Below are positions 36,771 through 47,978 of a stretch of DNA of 64,000 bases, in pieces; the stretch's first letter is position 1, and each line of letters opens with the position of its first letter. Location of the stretch: positions 3,038,001 to 3,102,000 of the forward strand of contig NC_077242.1 in assembly GCF_947179165.1 (NCBI RefSeq), read 5' to 3'. Origin of the DNA: Solanum dulcamara (taxonomy: Eukaryota; Streptophyta; Magnoliopsida; Solanales; Solanaceae). The notes under the pieces are model-generated. The model saw only the letters and a program-made list of their open reading frames with translations, made no database searches and was not told the origin of the DNA. Made by a program: the position numbers and the translations under genes.

Positions 36771-38965
36771 CAATTTTGACCCTCCACAACGCAAATTAGC
36801 TATCGAGTTTCTTTAAATTTTGAATATTTTTGAAATAATTAGCTTTTATAAAAATAAAGATATTTTCATGTTATTCTTAACTATTTTTATCTTTTTATAA
36901 ATTTTAGTATAACATACATTTCTATATAGTTATATCTTTGATTACTATTTATGTGGTTATTCAAAAATCATCTCAAAAAGATTTTATTTTTAACTAAATA
37001 CAATGTTAGTTAGGTTAGTTTAATTATAGTTCTATTTTTGAAATTTTTAATTTTTTCTAAAAAAAATATATCTAATTCTCCACATTGAAAATTCATGAAG
37101 AATTTGAGATTTTTGGAGCCTATATGAAAGCTCATATTCTCATTAAGAAGAGGGAAGAAGTGGAGATTTTTTAGCCACCCTAAAGTTAAAAATTTTCCTT
37201 ACTTGACTAGGATTTTGGACTCTTGTCCCCAGCCTAAAAGTTGTGAAATTTTTTAGCTTTTAATCTATATTTTCTTCAAGCAAAATAGGAGATCGAAGTT
37301 GAAATTTAGACTAATAACAGAGTTCTTATAACGTCTAACTCATGAAGGTTCGAGTCTAAATTTTCAATTCTTTTTTTTGGATTGGAGATCCATCAAGCTC
37401 TTGGATGGTGGTGCAGTCGTCTTTCACTCGTTGTCTTCAGTCTCGCTGCCCGGAAAGAGGTAAAAAAAATTCTTAGCTTTATTTTATTTAAGTATTTCAT
37501 ATTTTATATTTAGTTGATTCGTAATCTTATTTTTTTTTAGTTAGGATTAATGAGCTAGCATGTGTTAGGATTATTTTGTGAAAGTTCTTCATTTTGTTCA
37601 TTATTTTTTCAAATAGTTTTCTTTGACAATATAGAGTTTCATGTTTTTAATTTCTTCTTTTAACATGATTTAGATAACAAAAATATTCTTAAATTATTAT
37701 TTAGTTAGAACTTTCATGACCTAATTGATTTAATTCTTTCTTTAAAATTTGAGTTATTATAGCATGTATATTAATTTCATGTCCTTTAGTTATTTGAATA
37801 CATTTCTTCTTTCCTTTCATTTTCTTTGTCTACATATATATATGTTGTTAGTCACCTCTAGGATGCCCATCAATTTGATACCTTAAAATATCATGACATA
37901 TTTCTTGGTTTAGCTTAAAATGAGTAGATGCTTATGTAATTTTATTTTGGTGCATGAGCAAGCTAAATTCGTCCCAAAAGAGGGAAAATGAAATGTTATA
38001 TTGGAACAACACAAGTCCGTGTTGCGGACTTCAGTGCGATTGCTTTAACAACGCATCTTCTGGTGCTATAAAGAGCACTTTTATATTTTTTATGAGAGCA
38101 CATGTTCTTATCGGAGAGAGACTGAAGGAAGACGAGAGAAGACCTAGTTTGGTCATACTTTCTCCTTTCTTTTTCACATTAAATTCAAGTTTATGTTATA
38201 AATGTTTCATGTAATTGTCTCACAAGCTCTGAGGGGCTAAATTCCCTTGTTCTTGGGTTGTAGCCATAAGATGAAAGTTTAATTCTTGTTTGCTTTGGTT
38301 TAAAATGGGTTTCATATGAAGTTACTCTTATATTCTTGTTTTAATTATTTTAATGCTTGATCATCATTGAAATATATTTGTTTTCTATTCTTAACTCGGA
38401 AGATGAAAGGAAGATAGAACACTAGAATATAAGAAGCATGTTTGTTTTAGAGTTGTCTAGAATAGTTAGTGTATAGAATGATTGTGACACATATCTATAC
38501 ACCATATTTGGTTGCTAAACAGGATGAAAAGATTAATGCATTTTTGTTGGTTCATGCTTCTCCCCGCTCAACGATGTAGTTAAGCTGTTAACAAGAATAG
38601 GCAATTAGAGATTAGAAGATCATAATTGTAAAATCAATCCTGTAAATTAGTTATTGGGAACCCCTTGTATACCAAGGTAAAAAAGGTTAAGCCGGAAATC
38701 TTAAATTGCTACAACCCAAGGACTCTTCTTTAAATTGCTAACTCTATTTGACATCTTTTAAGTAGTTTTTACCTAGTTTTGGTATTATCATTCGTAAATA
38801 TAAACACACTCAATTTTTTGAGACACACACTAATAATTCAATTCATTGCAAAGTTAACTATGCCTAGTTGCATATTTCCTGTGGGTTCGACATCCGACTC
38901 TCAAAAAAAGCCACTATATTACTTTTGAGACTACGTATACTTGTGTATGTGTTTGGAGAGAAACA
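36771..38965 (+). mobile_element. Long LTR of a retrotransposon (solo or truncated)
   Basis: TGTTGACACCCAATTTTGAC at 36771 is a well-known LTR start in solanaceous genomes. The segment ends with GTGGGTTCGACATCCGACTC, then GTATACTTGTGTATGTGTTTGG and a terminal CA at 38965, typical of LTR 3' ends. This gives about 2.2 kb. Flanking pentamers differ (CTTAC before, TTAGA after), so there is no intact target duplication. No gag-pol domains lie inside or next to it. The small frame at 37954-38214 looks incidental. Confidence 0.5.
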
Positions 38966-41900
38966 TTAGACTATGTGAAAGACTTAATAGATGGTGATGA
39001 ACTTCATGTCTATGTGGTCCATGAAATTGATTAGTTAGAGAAATTGCTAACTCCAACTGGTCTTTTAGCATGGCTAGACTCTGTTGATGAATCTGTAGAT
39101 GTAAATACTGATGGAAATGTGGAGAATGAGGTTGTTTCATATGTGAATGAGACTGAGGTTGTTTCAAATGTAAATGAGGCTCAAGCTGAGTCAGATTTAT
39201 CGAGTAGTGACTTAGATGTAAATGTCATTCCTGATGAAGATGGTTCAGATGTTGATAAAGAATTGAGATCCTTTAGAGCTGAAAAGAGGAACAAAAGAAA
39301 TTCTAATCCTAGGAGAAAAAAATACCTGAAGAAATATCAATAGGTGAAGCTGGTATTGATAGAGGATTTGAAGATATTGGAAGAAATAAGAAGAATAGAT
39401 ATGTTGGCAGATTAGGAGGAGATGAAAAGTATATTGATAGCTCAGACTATGATAGTGATGATAGCACAAATGTGCTAGATGTAGAAGCTGTTAGGGGTGT
39501 TGATCAACCAGGAAAAAGGAAGAGTAAAAAGGTCAGGTATGATTATGAATGTGAAGTTTATATTTTTGAACTTGGAATAATTTGTGAAAATGCTAAACAA
39601 TTTAGAAAAACTTTGGCAAATTATACAGTAGATTACAATTATCAGATTAAGTTAAAGCCTAATAAATCTCAGAGAGTGAGGACTAAATACAAATTCAAAG
39701 AAAAATGCAAATGGTTGTGTTATGGTGCAATTGATAGAGATTCTGGTAACTTTTTAATCAAGAACTACCATTCTATACATAAGTGTTCTCCATCAAATAA
39801 GAACAAAATATGTACAAGTAAATTTCTAGCAAATAAATTCAAGGATGAAATAACTAAACAACCATCCTTAAAGATTTAGGAAATATAAGAATTGTGTAGG
39901 GAGAAGTTAGGATTGTATGTGGGTAGGACCATCTATTACAAGGCAAAGCTAATGATTCTAAGAGAATCCATGAGTGACTGAAATATGAAATTTGTAAGAT
40001 TATGTAATTATGCTGAGGTTATAAAACAGATCAATCCTGATAGTTCTGTTTGGGTAAGAATGGATAGAGAAACTGCACCAGGAAAGAATTTATTTATATA
40101 CTTCTATGTGTGCCTGGATGCATTGAAACTGGATGGAAGAAAGGATGTAGAAGAATAATAAGATTTGATGGATATTTCTTAAAGGGTGCTTGCAAAGGTG
40201 AACTTCTAGTAGCAGTTGACAAGAATGAAAACAATCAAATGTTTCCTATAGCCTGGACAGTTATAGATAAGGAAACGAAGCATAGTTGGAATTTTTTTAT
40301 CAATTACTTGAAAGAGGACCTGCAGTTGGGTACTAGACAGGGTCTTACTGTGATGACAGATATGCAAAAGGTAATTACCTATTACATTTGCTAAAGCTGT
40401 TAAATTATCCATTAAGTATTGAATTGCATTTTATTTTCTTTGCAAGATTTTCATCCAATTATTGATGAACTGCTATCAAATGCTGAAGTTAGAAGGTGTG
40501 CTAGACATATTTGATCTAATTGGAATCAAATCTAGAAGGGAGAGGAAAGGAGAAAACAATTCTAGAGATGTTCAAAGGAAAGTTTTGAAGTGAAGTTCAA
40601 GGAAGAGCTTCATAAAATGAGCAAACTTGATAAGGATATTTGTGCCGATTTATTGCATTATCCAAAAGTGTCATGGGTTAGGGCATTTTTTCAAGAGCAT
40701 TCCAAATGTGATGTGATTGAAAATAACATGTGTGAGACCTTTAACTCATGGATCATATCATGTAGATACAAATTTATAATAATCATATTAAAAAAAATTA
40801 GGAGAAAGATAATGACTAGAACTGTGAACATGACTAAGTTTGCCAACATTTGGATATCTGATATTGCACCTATGGCTAGACTTATCTTAGAGGAGAATAA
40901 GGATAAGTCCAGGACATGCAAGGTACTTTAGAATGCTGATTGGGTTTGAGATTGGAGAAGGAGAGTATAGGCATACAGTTAACTTGGCTGATAGAGTTTG
41001 TAGTTGTAGAACTTGGCAACTGAGAAACATTCCATGCCAACATGCTATTTCTGCTTTGTGCCACATAGAACAGGAGTCTGAACATCTTATGGAGCATTCG
41101 TATAAGAAAGATACATTCTTAAAGGCTTATAGTCATTTCATCCAACCAATTCCAAATATGAAGATGTGGCCTCAAACTAACAATCCAAGGATTGAACCTC
41201 CTGAACCTAAACCAATGCCTGACAGACCTGCAAGAAATAGAAGAAAGGGCAAAGACGAACCAAGAAAGAAGTATGGAAAAATATCCAAACAAGGGGTGAA
41301 ACAAACTTGTTCCATGTGTAAACAACAAGGTCATAATAAGAGATATTGCAAGGTAACATAATTTATACTTGCTTGTGTCTTTTTTAATCATTTGTTGAAT
41401 TTTTAATGAACATATATTTTGTGCTTAAATATTCAGGTTACTGATCAAAATTCAGAAGCAGCTAGCCATAATTCACAATTTACTGGTCAAATCTCACAAG
41501 GAAGTAGCCAACCTGAACCAACAACATTCAACCAATCTACATCAATAACATCAAGCAAGCATACTTCTTCAACAACAGTTTGTGCTGATACAAGTAGAGT
41601 TAAGAGGGTGAATGAATCTACAAGCTCAATCCAACCACTATTATATGTGGATACACGTATTCCTGTTACAAGAAGAATAACAAGTCAACTACCTCCGAGG
41701 AGAAAAAAGATAATTGGACAAAAAAGATAAGGAGTTGCAACTGGAGAAGATTCTGCAAAAGGGGGGGGGGTCAAAGAAGTCAACTAATGGTAGATCAAGT
41801 AATGTTGGATTTGGCATATTCACAAGTGTAAATGGAATCCAAATACTCAATGTATGTTATTTTCTCCTTTGGTTACGGTTACATACTAATCTTCACAACT

Positions 41901-42110
41901 ACAACTTACTTACTAATTTTGGTTTCTCTTTTTTTGTAAAAACAGCCAGGGACTTCAAGTCAAAGAATTCTACCAGCAGATTCAAATTTTAGGGATGCAA
42001 ATTCAACAGGAATAGACCTTGGTTTTAAGCCTAGAGTCTTGAGATGGAAAAACAGAGATGCTATCACTATCTCCCAGTTACAACAAATGGCAAACAAAAA
42101 GAAGAAGTAA
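38966..42110 (+). pseudogene. Decayed MuDR-type (MULE) transposase
   Basis: Successive frames spell out a MULE transposase in order. An N-terminal region (38966-39340; DELHVYVVHEID, then a TAG and an acidic stretch) is followed by a MuDR DNA-binding domain with CKWLCYGAID and a HxC pair (39472-39879). The DDE-like core comes next (40110-40380; RFDGYFLKGACKGELLVAV, FPIAWTVIDKETKHSW, MTDMQK), then ENNMCETFNSWI (40590-40931), a SWIM zinc finger (40980-41080; CSCRTWQLRNIPCQH) and a CCHC knuckle (CSMCKQQGHNKRYC, ending 41352). Two introns look retained (41353-41436 and 41852-41945), and the C-terminus ends at 42110. At least four frame changes and several stops, including 40394 and 40500-40540, disable it. 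Homopolymer G near 41761 shifts the frame again. Confidence 0.85.
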
Positions 42111-42588
42111 CAACTAAACGAGCTTTGAATACTTTTTGCTATGTAATGTAATCACCAAACAATTGTTATTTTTGCTTTATTCTGTTACATTAAACACTTT
42201 TGAGGGTTGTAACCTTGTTAAACTGCTCTATTGATCTTGATATTTAGCATAATGCTAACTTTGAGTTCATTATGGAGCATGTTTTTGAGTTACATTATGA
42301 TATTAATAAATGTTTTTGGTATTAAATTATCACGAGTGTTGCTATGTTTTTAGAATATTTTTGTTTATATCTTGAGTGACAACAAAGTTGTGAATTGTAT
42401 ACAAAAATAACATCAAAATACATACAAATATGGCCTAGCTAGAAATTTACAGCAACAATAACAACATGAAGTTTCAGTTCACCCAAAACATAGATAACTT
42501 TACAGCAACAACAACATCAAAATAATACTAGACTACCACCTATACCTAATGATAGACCACCACCTATACCTGAACAACACAACACATT

Positions 42589-43006
42589 TTAACAATTATG
42601 TTTCAATGTCCATATTCCAAACATTACCAACCCAGTAGCGATGACACCAACAATAAATATATTTCTTGCTCGATTTATTTTTTCATCAAAAGCCTTGACT
42701 TTCTTCAACAAACCCCAGATCACCTTATTTGCTTGAGGAGGATGTCAATCTTCATACCAATAAAAATAATCACAGTCACCCATTTTCTACAAAATCAATT
42801 AGAAAAAAAAATTAGAAGCCACAATTAACTATATAATTAACTTTAAGAAAAATAAAGAATTACTTTACCTTTGAAATTTTACAAGTAAAAAATCTACGAC
42901 TTGAATTTAATTGGGTCCAAGAAGTCTTTAATAATGCTTCATTACCACATTTACAATATCGACATTCATCCAAAGAGGCCATGGAATAGTTGGAGAAGCT
43001 CGACAT
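42589..43006 (-). pseudogene. GRF zinc-finger protein with one in-frame stop
   Basis: Exon 1 (42869-43006) encodes MSSFSNYSMASLDECRYCKC and continues to a W-x-N-x-R-x-F-x-x-C pattern, the first part of a GRF zinc finger. After a GT-AG intron, exon 2 (42589-42786) continues KMGDCDYFYWYED with the last finger Cys. It then has a TGA codon at 42745-42747, and the same frame runs on: a Leu/Lys-rich helix (VIWGLLKKVKAFDEKINRAR) and one hydrophobic membrane segment (IFIVGVIATGLVMFGIW), ending at TAA 42589. This architecture matches small plant proteins like At4g04775. Such genes are often found with MULEs. The single stop suggests recent loss or a sequence error. Nucleic-acid binding is inferred from the finger. 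Confidence 0.75.
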
Positions 43007-43549
43007 AGAAGTGTAGGAGAAGCTCGATATGAAAGGGAGAGAAACAAAGAAGAAGAGAGAAAATTGATTTTATTTTCAAATCAGAGAAAGAAGCTAAGAA
43101 GCTAATTTAGGGCAAAATTAAAGAAGAAAGGGTATAAATACATAGATGAGAGAGATATTACCGTTATAGGCCAAGTGTGATGCCACATCAGATTAAAAAA
43201 GAGCTTCTATGCGCCTCAAATAGGTGCAAAACATGCGAGGTGCCAACTGTGTAAAAAGTGTCAAAATGACACAGCGGATTCCTCTATGAGGTGTCTAAAA
43301 TGAACATCTCCTGGTTTAGGTGTCTAAGTGAAAGTTGGTGCCAACTTTAGAAAGCCATCGATGAATTTCGCCTAATAAGAAATAATCTCAGCATAATTTA
43401 TCCATGATAACTAATTTCAACATAACCTATCCCATCATAACTTGTATTCAAACCAAACGGCCCCTTAATAACTAGATTTAATAGTAATAGAAGAAGTCCA
43501 GAAATTCGTTAGTGTGAATATATGCTTATTATGCTTTATCGCAATCCTT
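43007..43549. other. 3' flank of the MULE block
   Basis: The segment 43160-43370 contains the TGTGTAAAAAGTGTCAAAATGACACA palindrome and GGTGTCTAAGTGAAAGTTGG-type sequence, which in plant genomes often marks a MULE terminus. A matching left terminus was not found, as expected if the left part was lost. Confidence 0.4.
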
Positions 43550-43554
43550 GACAA

Positions 43555-43890
43555 AGAGTCCGTTTGGATGTACTTAAAAAAATAACTTTTATGTATAAAG
43601 TGCTTTTAGAACTTTGAAGTGCTGAAAGTTATTTTTATAAATAAGCAGTTGAGTGTTTGGATAAAAATGCTTATGTTGAAAATAAGTGTTTGAATTTTAG
43701 GGTTAAAAGAATAAAAAGGGTAGTTTGGGATTTAGTTAAAATATAAGGAATATAAAAGTAATTTCCATGATCAAACAAAATGACTTTAAGTACTTAAAAA
43801 AAGTTAGAAATCCTAACTTTTCATTTTTGACTAATTTTAAGAACTTTATGACTTAAAGTTAGCATTAGACAAATACGTTCAAAAACTAAA
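43555..43890. mobile_element. Possible hAT-type MITE
   Basis: AGTCCGTTTGGATGTACTTA on the left and GACAAATACGTTCAAAAACT on the right look like an eroded inverted pair of the GTTTGGA...TCCAAAC class common in Solanaceae. Internal AACTTTAAGT and ACTTTATGACTTAAAGT runs fit this class. It lies directly upstream of MurA. Confidence 0.35.
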
Positions 43891-44144
43891 AAAAGACTTT
43901 AATAAGCCCATCCGGGCTCAAAAGTTGCAATTTTTCAAAAAAAAATAGCAACTTTTGAGAAAAATGACAAATTTTCAAAAAAAAATCACAAACCTTCATC
44001 TTACACGTTTTAAAACCCAAGACACTGACAGTAACTCATAGACGTTCTCTTGAAACTTCAACTCCTCAATACCCCAGATCTTCTCTTTGGCTTTTCTCAT
44101 TTTTTGCTGTAGCTCAATGTGTACATTTTGTTTTTTGTTCATCA

Positions 44145-46841
44145 ATGACTTCAAAGTTCAATCTTCCCCAAGTTGTTCCACCTCCAGACCCAAAACTTGT
44201 TGTTAATGGTGGGTCCAGACTCTCTGGCCATGTCACTATTAGTGGGTCCAAGAACTCAGCTTTACCTATTCTTGCAGCAACCCTTTGCTGCTCTGGATCT
44301 TCAAACCTTAAAAATGTACCCTGTTTATCAGATACTAGAACAATGGCTTCAATCCTGGAGTCTTTGGGTGCTCAAGTTATGAGTTTTGGTGGAGATATTG
44401 TTGTTAACACAGATGGGATTGTGTCTGTGGAGCCTGATTTGAGTGATATTGGAAAACTTAGAGGTGGGTTTTTCGTAATAGGGCCATTACTGGCTCGATT
44501 TGGTGAAGCTACTGTCGGGTTGCCTGGCGGGTGTGACATTGGGGCCCGACCCGTTGATCTTTACATTCATGGTCTACGTGCTCTTGGTGCTACAGTTGAG
44601 TTGAGGTTAGTGAATTTCATTCGAGTGGAGGTGATTAGACACGATATGATGCATCTTGAGCTTATCGAGGACATCACCTTCTTAGATAAGAGGGTTCAGA
44701 GGTTGCGGATTAGGGTAGAATGTTAGTTGGTAGCTGAGTGTTCTCTCACTTTGATGTGGGATAAGATTGGTGATAGTATTTGGACTTTCTTTCCTCTGCA
44801 TGTTGTGTGCATATCCCTTTTCACATTATTTCTTTGTTGTTACTGCTCTCATTTTATCTTCCCCGATCCCACTAGTTTACACTAGTTATGTTGTTGTATC
44901 TAACAGGGATAGGTGATTTTTTTGAATATCTCCTCTAAAAGTTTAAGCTATATATAATTCCCACAGTGGAAGCGTCCAATTAGGGACTGAGATTGGAACT
45001 CGTGACACTATAATTTGAAACTGTACTATCCTCCCTGAGGACGGTTGAAAGTCTATACGAGGAGTTTCCGTTTACCTTTTTTGACATGGTATTATGTCCA
45101 TTGCTTCCAATTTTGTTTGCGCCATTACTGACAGAAAGTGAGTTGGTTCTTATAAATAAGTAGTGACTAACTTCTTAGAGTCCACATAGGGATGGAAAAG
45201 TGCAAGCACATGTATCAAATGGTAAAGGTTTGATTGGTGCAAGCTTCCGACTTGGCTACCCCAGTGTAGGAGCTACAGAAACTCTTATGATGGCGGCGTG
45301 TATGGCTAAGGGAACGACTGTAATCTCAAATGCAGCTCAAGTATGAAAGTGTACTGTCTTTTCAACTTATATGATAGTTACTTGAAGTGCCTCTTTGATA
45401 AATCTACAATCTTTGTAATTAACCCTCAGTAGTATGTACTTTGATATGTACAACAATAGGAACCCGAGATCATTGACCTTGCTGGCTTCCTAACAAATTG
45501 CGGGGCAGTTGTGAAAGGAGCAGGAACAGACATGCTCTATATTACTGGAAGGAGAAAGTTGTATGGTTCTGAGTATAGCATAATGCCAGACAGGATTGAA
45601 GTCGGCACCTATATGTTGGCTGCTGCAATTACTCGATCGTGTATCTCAATTTCACCTGTGTCGTCCCTCAGCAATTTAACTTGTTTAGTAGACAAGCTTT
45701 CAGGTGCTGGTTGCAAAATCTTACAGCTCAGTGATAACACTTTGGAGGTATACTAAATGTAGCTAATCTCTTGCTTTTCTTCCATTTCGTGCACTGTGTT
45801 CTTATGATTATTCTGGTTCACGAGACCAGCTTTCAGCTGTACCTCGGACAATTGGAGATGATTTGCGGGGGTTCAGTATAAAAACAAATCCATTTCCAGG
45901 ATTTCCGACAGATCTCCAGCCTCTGACAATGGCATTGCTATCTACATGCAAGGGCGTCAGCGTCATTGAGGAATCTGTCTTTGAAAATCGTATGAGCCAT
46001 GGTATGTGATAATCATAACGCCTGGCTACTTTTAGTTGTTCGTCTATAGTCTAGTTTCTTTCCAAATCGCTTTCATAGCTCATGTTGGACATTTATCCTC
46101 GTAGAAGTTATTCTACAACAACAACAACAACCCAGTGAAATTCCACAACGTGGGGTCTGGGGAGGGTAAAGTGTACGCAGAACTTACTCCTACCAAGGTA
46201 GGACGGCTGTTTCCGAGAGATCCTCGGCTCAAAAGAAGCATAAAAAGAGGTCAGATAAGTAGAAGTTATTCTACGAGTCTGGATTATTAACTTGCCATTC
46301 TAGTTGACTCTTTCCTAATGTACTACAAAATCTTAATAAGTTGACATTTTAGTGGCCAGATCTTTCATGATCAACTTAGTCTCACATAATTGCTAAAGAA
46401 TATCTGGTCAGAATGCCTATAGAACTGTTTGTTGTTTTTTCCACTGATAATTGTATTCGATTTTTCTTTCAAAGGTTTCGTGATCTTCTTTTGTGCAGTA
46501 ACTGAGCTACAGAAAATTGGAGCTGAAATTCAGGTCTGTGGAAGCAAAGCAATTGTTTCTGGGAAGGGAAATGCAAGGTTAGTTTATAGTCCTTGATTTC
46601 CTGAATGATCTATAAAAACGAGATCGTGTATTGATGTTGTTACGGATCTTTTGCTAGTCTATTACGTGGTTCTCAAGTTATCGCAACTGATTTGCGTGGG
46701 GGAATGTCATTGGTTTTGGCGGGTCTGGCTGCTGAAGGAATTACCGAGATCAGTGGAATCTCCCATGTTGATAGGGGTTATGAAAGTTTGGAAATGAAAC
46801 TTCAGGGTCTAGGTGCCAATGTCAAAAGGATGACTACCTGA
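44145..46841 (+). CDS. MURA: UDP-N-acetylglucosamine 1-carboxyvinyltransferase (MurA)
   Basis: Six exons (44145-44605, 45190-45340, 45460-45747, 45830-46001, 46499-46577, 46658-46841) join in phase to 444 residues; E. coli MurA has 419. MurA transfers enolpyruvate from phosphoenolpyruvate to UDP-GlcNAc, the first committed step of peptidoglycan synthesis. Seen here: SGSKNSALP with the catalytic Lys (residue 36), [16 protein letters not shown], the loop [15 protein letters not shown] with the PEP-binding Cys130 and Arg135, FPTDLQP with the general-base Asp, and [19 protein letters not shown] and HVDRGYE near the end. All match the active enzyme. From this start, homology begins after about 16 residues, leaving no transit peptide. 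The frame is open upstream to an ATG at 43965 that would add 60 residues. Plant peptidoglycan enzymes act in plastids, so that start is attractive. A SINE sits in intron 4. Confidence 0.92.
46101..46274 (-). mobile_element. SINE inserted in MurA intron 4
   Basis: The 142-bp element 46117-46258 is antisense to MurA: its TTG-rich tail appears as (AAC)n at the left, followed by CCCAGTGAAATTCCACAACG and GGGGTCTGGGGAGGGTAAAG. An exact 16-bp target duplication, GTAGAAGTTATTCTAC, flanks it at 46101-46116 and 46259-46274. It is 5' truncated. The intact duplication suggests a fairly recent insertion. Confidence 0.85.
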
Positions 46842-47978
46842 TGATGGACTATATTGGGTATGTTGTTGTTGTTGTAGGATGTACAAGCAAACATCAAGTT
46901 ACGAGAGTGCTTCAAAAGTTCAAACAACAAGTTTGAAGAATAGCTGAGAATGTTGAAATTGCGAGATTATTCACCACAATGGCCAAATTTTGCAGCTTTA
47001 AACAAGCCCCATTTGTCGATTTCTGTAACTAGCTTAATTGTCACTATAAATTGCCTCTCTACCTCCACGAGGTAGGGGTAAGGTCTGTTTTCACTCTACC
47101 CCTGCTTGTGAAATTACATTACTATGTTGTTGTTGTTGTCACTATAAATGGTAACAGGTAGGATCAATTTAGCTTAGTTTGTGATGAACGATAAATTGAT
47201 GAATGCTCTTGTGAGCCTTAGGATTTAGGGTTAAACTTAGTTCTCTTTGCCCCTTTTGAATTACACCATGTATGGGTAATTCTTGCATGAGTTCTCTATC
47301 TGTATCTTTGCTCACTCCCACGTCCCAACCCTAATCCATTATTCAAGAAATCACTCGGGATAGTGTTGTTTTTATTCTTCTGTTTGCTTGTGGAAATACT
47401 TCAATTATCTTCAAAAAAGGTCTTGAAGTATCAATTTGATTTCTTAATAGGCATAATCCATAAACATGTTTTTTAACTTAACCTCAATTGACATCTACGT
47501 TCTTCAATTTTGGGTGTGCACAAATAAACACTGAACTTGTATAAAGTTGAACAATTCGACACACAATGGATCATAACTCGAATCACGCAGTGCCAAACTA
47601 TTTTGTCTTGTTTGTTTTGTAGCGAGAGTCCACCCTCTACAATTTCAACTTCCCAGGAAAAGATGAAGATATAACACTACTGTAAAGCCTTCGGATTTTC
47701 AACTTTACCAAAGCAACAGGCGGTAAAAAATGATCGGTCCCAACGATAGCAATAAGAGACTTCGACCAGTTGCTTCCCAACAAAAAAAAAAGGTACAAAA
47801 TCTCACTTCCAAATTAATGGAAGATTTGATCCAATAACTAAATTCAACTGGCTATCCTCGTAATAAGTGTAGGCAGTATCAAACTACAAAAACTAAGCTA
47901 GTCAACATCAGCGTACTAATATACTCTAGAGAGTCAAAAGTTGCTTGGCAACAGAAAATTCAGCGTGTACACCTGCAA
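46842..47978. other. Convergent gap between MurA and ALG9
   Basis: This stretch holds the 3' ends of both genes, one SINE fragment at 47041-47149, and a motif near 47515-47560 (TGGGTGTGCACAAATAAACA) resembling 17770. No coding frame was found. Confidence 0.45.
47041..47149 (+). mobile_element. 5'-truncated SINE with TTG tail
   Basis: CCTCTCTACCTCCACGAGG, CTCTACCCCTGCTTGTG and (TTG)n form the 3' part of the SINE family. TCACTATAAAT flanks it on both sides (47041-47051 and 47139-47149). It lies about 200 bp after the MurA stop and may be part of the 3' UTR. Confidence 0.75.

Noticed and set aside
37954..38214. 86-codon frame inside the long LTR
   Set aside because: No domain pattern and located in LTR sequence; treated as chance.
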